Assembly (NCBI GenBank): GCA_943327015.2
Contig: CALPVM020000128.1
Span: forward strand, 1 to 6,919
Source: Akkermansia muciniphila
GTDB taxonomy: Bacteria > Pseudomonadota > Gammaproteobacteria > Burkholderiales > Burkholderiaceae_C
Reading direction: 5' to 3'
DNA length: 6,919 bases
A model generated the notes under the pieces. It searched no databases and had not been told where the DNA came from. It worked only from the letters and a program-made list of their open reading frames with translations. The position numbers and the translations under genes are program-made. Below are positions 6,227-6,919 of this stretch, in pieces. The first letter of the stretch is position 1. Each line of letters starts with the position of its first letter.

Positions 6227-6730
6227 CTACTCTATCGTCAGAGACTTGAGCTGCCAGGCGGAACGCTCATAATATGTAGTTGATTGGAGTTCTTTTTTAC
6301 TATCAAATGGATAAACTATAAATAGCGGCCCTTTGGTTTTAACAGGAATATCTTCACCATTCATCTTGTGAGCCACAATAACGTCAAACTTCTTAGCATC
6401 TTCTAGCGGAATATTGGTCATATAGTCGTTCAGTGCCGCTGCCTTGATGGTAGCGCCGCTGGCTTTAACCGCCATAAGTACATCACGTAACAATGGGCCT
6501 GTAAACTTAATCGGTTTTTTATCCCATGGTGTCATAGTTGTAAAGTTTTGCTGAGGTAGCTTTTCAATTAAAGTACGGTCAAAAACGGCAGAAGTAGGGG
6601 TATTTTTATCGGCGATTTTGCCATTAATGGTCAATATAACTTTACCCGTCACCTGCTCAAGGGCCTGAGCACCCAAACTGACAGCCATTAGTCCGGCAGC
6701 AAACAAAGAAACTAGAAATTTATTTTTCAT
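6227..6730 (-). CDS. Secreted molybdopterin-oxidoreductase (SUOX)-fold protein, probable pterin-binding signalling protein, PruR-like
   Basis: A periplasmic protein of 167 residues with a clear Sec signal peptide: MKNKFLVSLF, a hydrophobic core, and AQA before a likely cut at residue 23. The mature part follows the oxidoreductase molybdopterin-binding family: GKVILTINGKI (29-39), VFDRTLIEKLPQ (49-60), FTGPLLRDVLMAVKASG (76-92), ALNDYMTNIPLED (99-111), AHKMNGEDIPVKTKGPLFIV (120-139), YPFD and YERSAWQL (154-161). It is much shorter than a catalytic sulfite oxidase and contains no cysteine, so the usual Mo-ligating cysteine is absent. An enzyme role is unlikely; binding of a pterin is the better guess. 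Agrobacterium PruR is a known periplasmic pterin-binding protein of this fold that controls the membrane protein DcpA. Here the adjacent partner would be the kinase 7 bases downstream. Start chosen at ATG 6730 because AAAGG (6738-6742) is 7 bases upstream; the in-frame TTG at 6745 has no such site. It lies 18 bases after the ExbD/TolR stop. Confidence 0.82.
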   Translation of the reverse strand: MKNKFLVSLFAAGLMAVSLGAQALEQVTGKVILTINGKIADKNTPTSAVFDRTLIEKLPQQNFTTMTPWDKKPIKFTGPLLRDVLMAVKASGATIKAAALNDYMTNIPLEDAKKFDVIVAHKMNGEDIPVKTKGPLFIVYPFDSKKELQSTTYYERSAWQLKSLTIE

Positions 6731-6737
6731 CTTTACG

Positions 6738-6742
6738 CCTTT
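6738..6742 (-). promoter_or_regulatory. Ribosome binding site that decides the start of the SUOX-fold gene
   Basis: On the - strand AAAGG is followed by 7 bases and ATG 6730. The site lies downstream of the alternative TTG at 6745, so it cannot serve that codon. The ATG start places a canonical signal peptide exactly at the N-terminus. Confidence 0.65.
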
Positions 6743-6748
6743 CAAAAA

Positions 6749-6919
6749 TCATCTTGTTGTCTCCACAATGTTTATCTTAACAAATCCATAGCGCTGCACC
6801 CCCGCCAACACCATGGCTACGCGGCCATATTTGCTGCGAGCGTGCGCTTGGATGCGCATTTCAGGTTGTTGCTGTTGCGTAGCTGGCAAATTTTGCAGTT
6901 CTTCCAATTTACTTTCCAA
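6749..6919 (-). CDS. ExbD/TolR-family biopolymer transport protein, C-terminal 56 residues (5' end outside window)
   Basis: Translating the right edge on the - strand gives an open frame from base 6919 to a TGA at 6749-6751, 56 residues. The product contains QPEMRIQAHARSKYGRVAMV followed by LAGVQRYGFVKINIVETTR. This matches the end of the ExbD/TolR periplasmic domain: a beta strand (MRIQAHARSKYG), the helix with V-A-x-V-L-A-x-V-Q, and a last strand (GFVKINIVE). ExbD and TolR work with ExbB or TolQ in proton-motive-force-driven energy transfer to TonB or TolA. Only the tail is visible, so ExbD and TolR cannot be told apart with certainty, and the N-terminal TM with its key aspartate is out of view. 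The stop is 18 bases from the SUOX-fold start, which implies one operon and suggests exbB and perhaps tonB lie beyond the edge. Confidence 0.75.
   Translation of the reverse strand: MESKLEELQNLPATQQQQPEMRIQAHARSKYGRVAMVLAGVQRYGFVKINIVETTR

Noticed and set aside
6728..6745. TTG at 6745 as the start of the SUOX-fold gene
   Set aside because: No ribosome site upstream; AAAGG lies between it and the ATG at 6730, which also begins a clean signal peptide.
1..6919. CRISPR array, tRNA, insertion sequence or phage genes
   Set aside because: No regularly spaced repeats, no cloverleaf-like stretch between genes, no transposase or integrase motifs, and coding sequence fills nearly all of the window.

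Overview
The window looks like chromosomal DNA from a betaproteobacterium, most likely Burkholderiales and close to Comamonadaceae. Three things point there. The tgt product has the Burkholderiales-style wording (GGLSVGEP, FGDLKIRNARHK, C-terminal RARGV). A PhaM-type polyhydroxyalkanoate (PHA) granule regulator, known mainly from that order, is present. The methyl-accepting chemotaxis protein is of the Tsr/Tar-like type common there. Base composition is moderate (roughly half G+C by eye), lower than many members of the group. Nothing suggests a phage, transposon, CRISPR array or RNA gene.

Layout. At the left edge the 3' two thirds of tgt (queuine/preQ1 tRNA-ribosyltransferase) runs on the + strand to 748. 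All other genes are on the - strand and meet tgt tail to tail, 3 bases apart. In their direction of transcription, from the right edge leftward, they are: the last 56 codons of an ExbD/TolR-family gene (6919-6749); a small secreted molybdopterin-oxidoreductase-fold protein without any cysteine (6730-6227); a two-TM hybrid-less sensor histidine kinase (6219-4480); a PhaM-family PHA granule regulator (4407-3712); a stand-alone FIST-domain protein (3687-2407); and a methyl-accepting chemotaxis protein (2317-752).

The genes appear to form two or three transcription blocks. ExbD-like, SUOX-fold protein and kinase are separated by only 18 and 7 bases and almost certainly form one operon. The kinase has a ~147-residue periplasmic domain and its neighbour is a periplasmic, probably pterin-binding protein, so the pair reads as a receptor plus transducer comparable in principle to Agrobacterium PruR-DcpA. 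No response regulator lies in the window. PhaM and FIST (24 bases apart) form a second pair after a 72-base gap, and the chemoreceptor follows FIST after an 89-base gap that could hold its own promoter. The theme of the - strand block is sensing (periplasmic ligand, cytoplasmic FIST ligand, chemoreception) next to carbon-storage granule control. That functional link is inferred from gene order only.

Three starts or genes were settled by reading the bases: PhaM most likely starts at the ATG at 4407 rather than the in-frame GTG at 4413; the SUOX-fold protein starts at the ATG at 6730 rather than the TTG at 6745; and the ExbD/TolR tail is a short edge-truncated gene found by translating the right edge.
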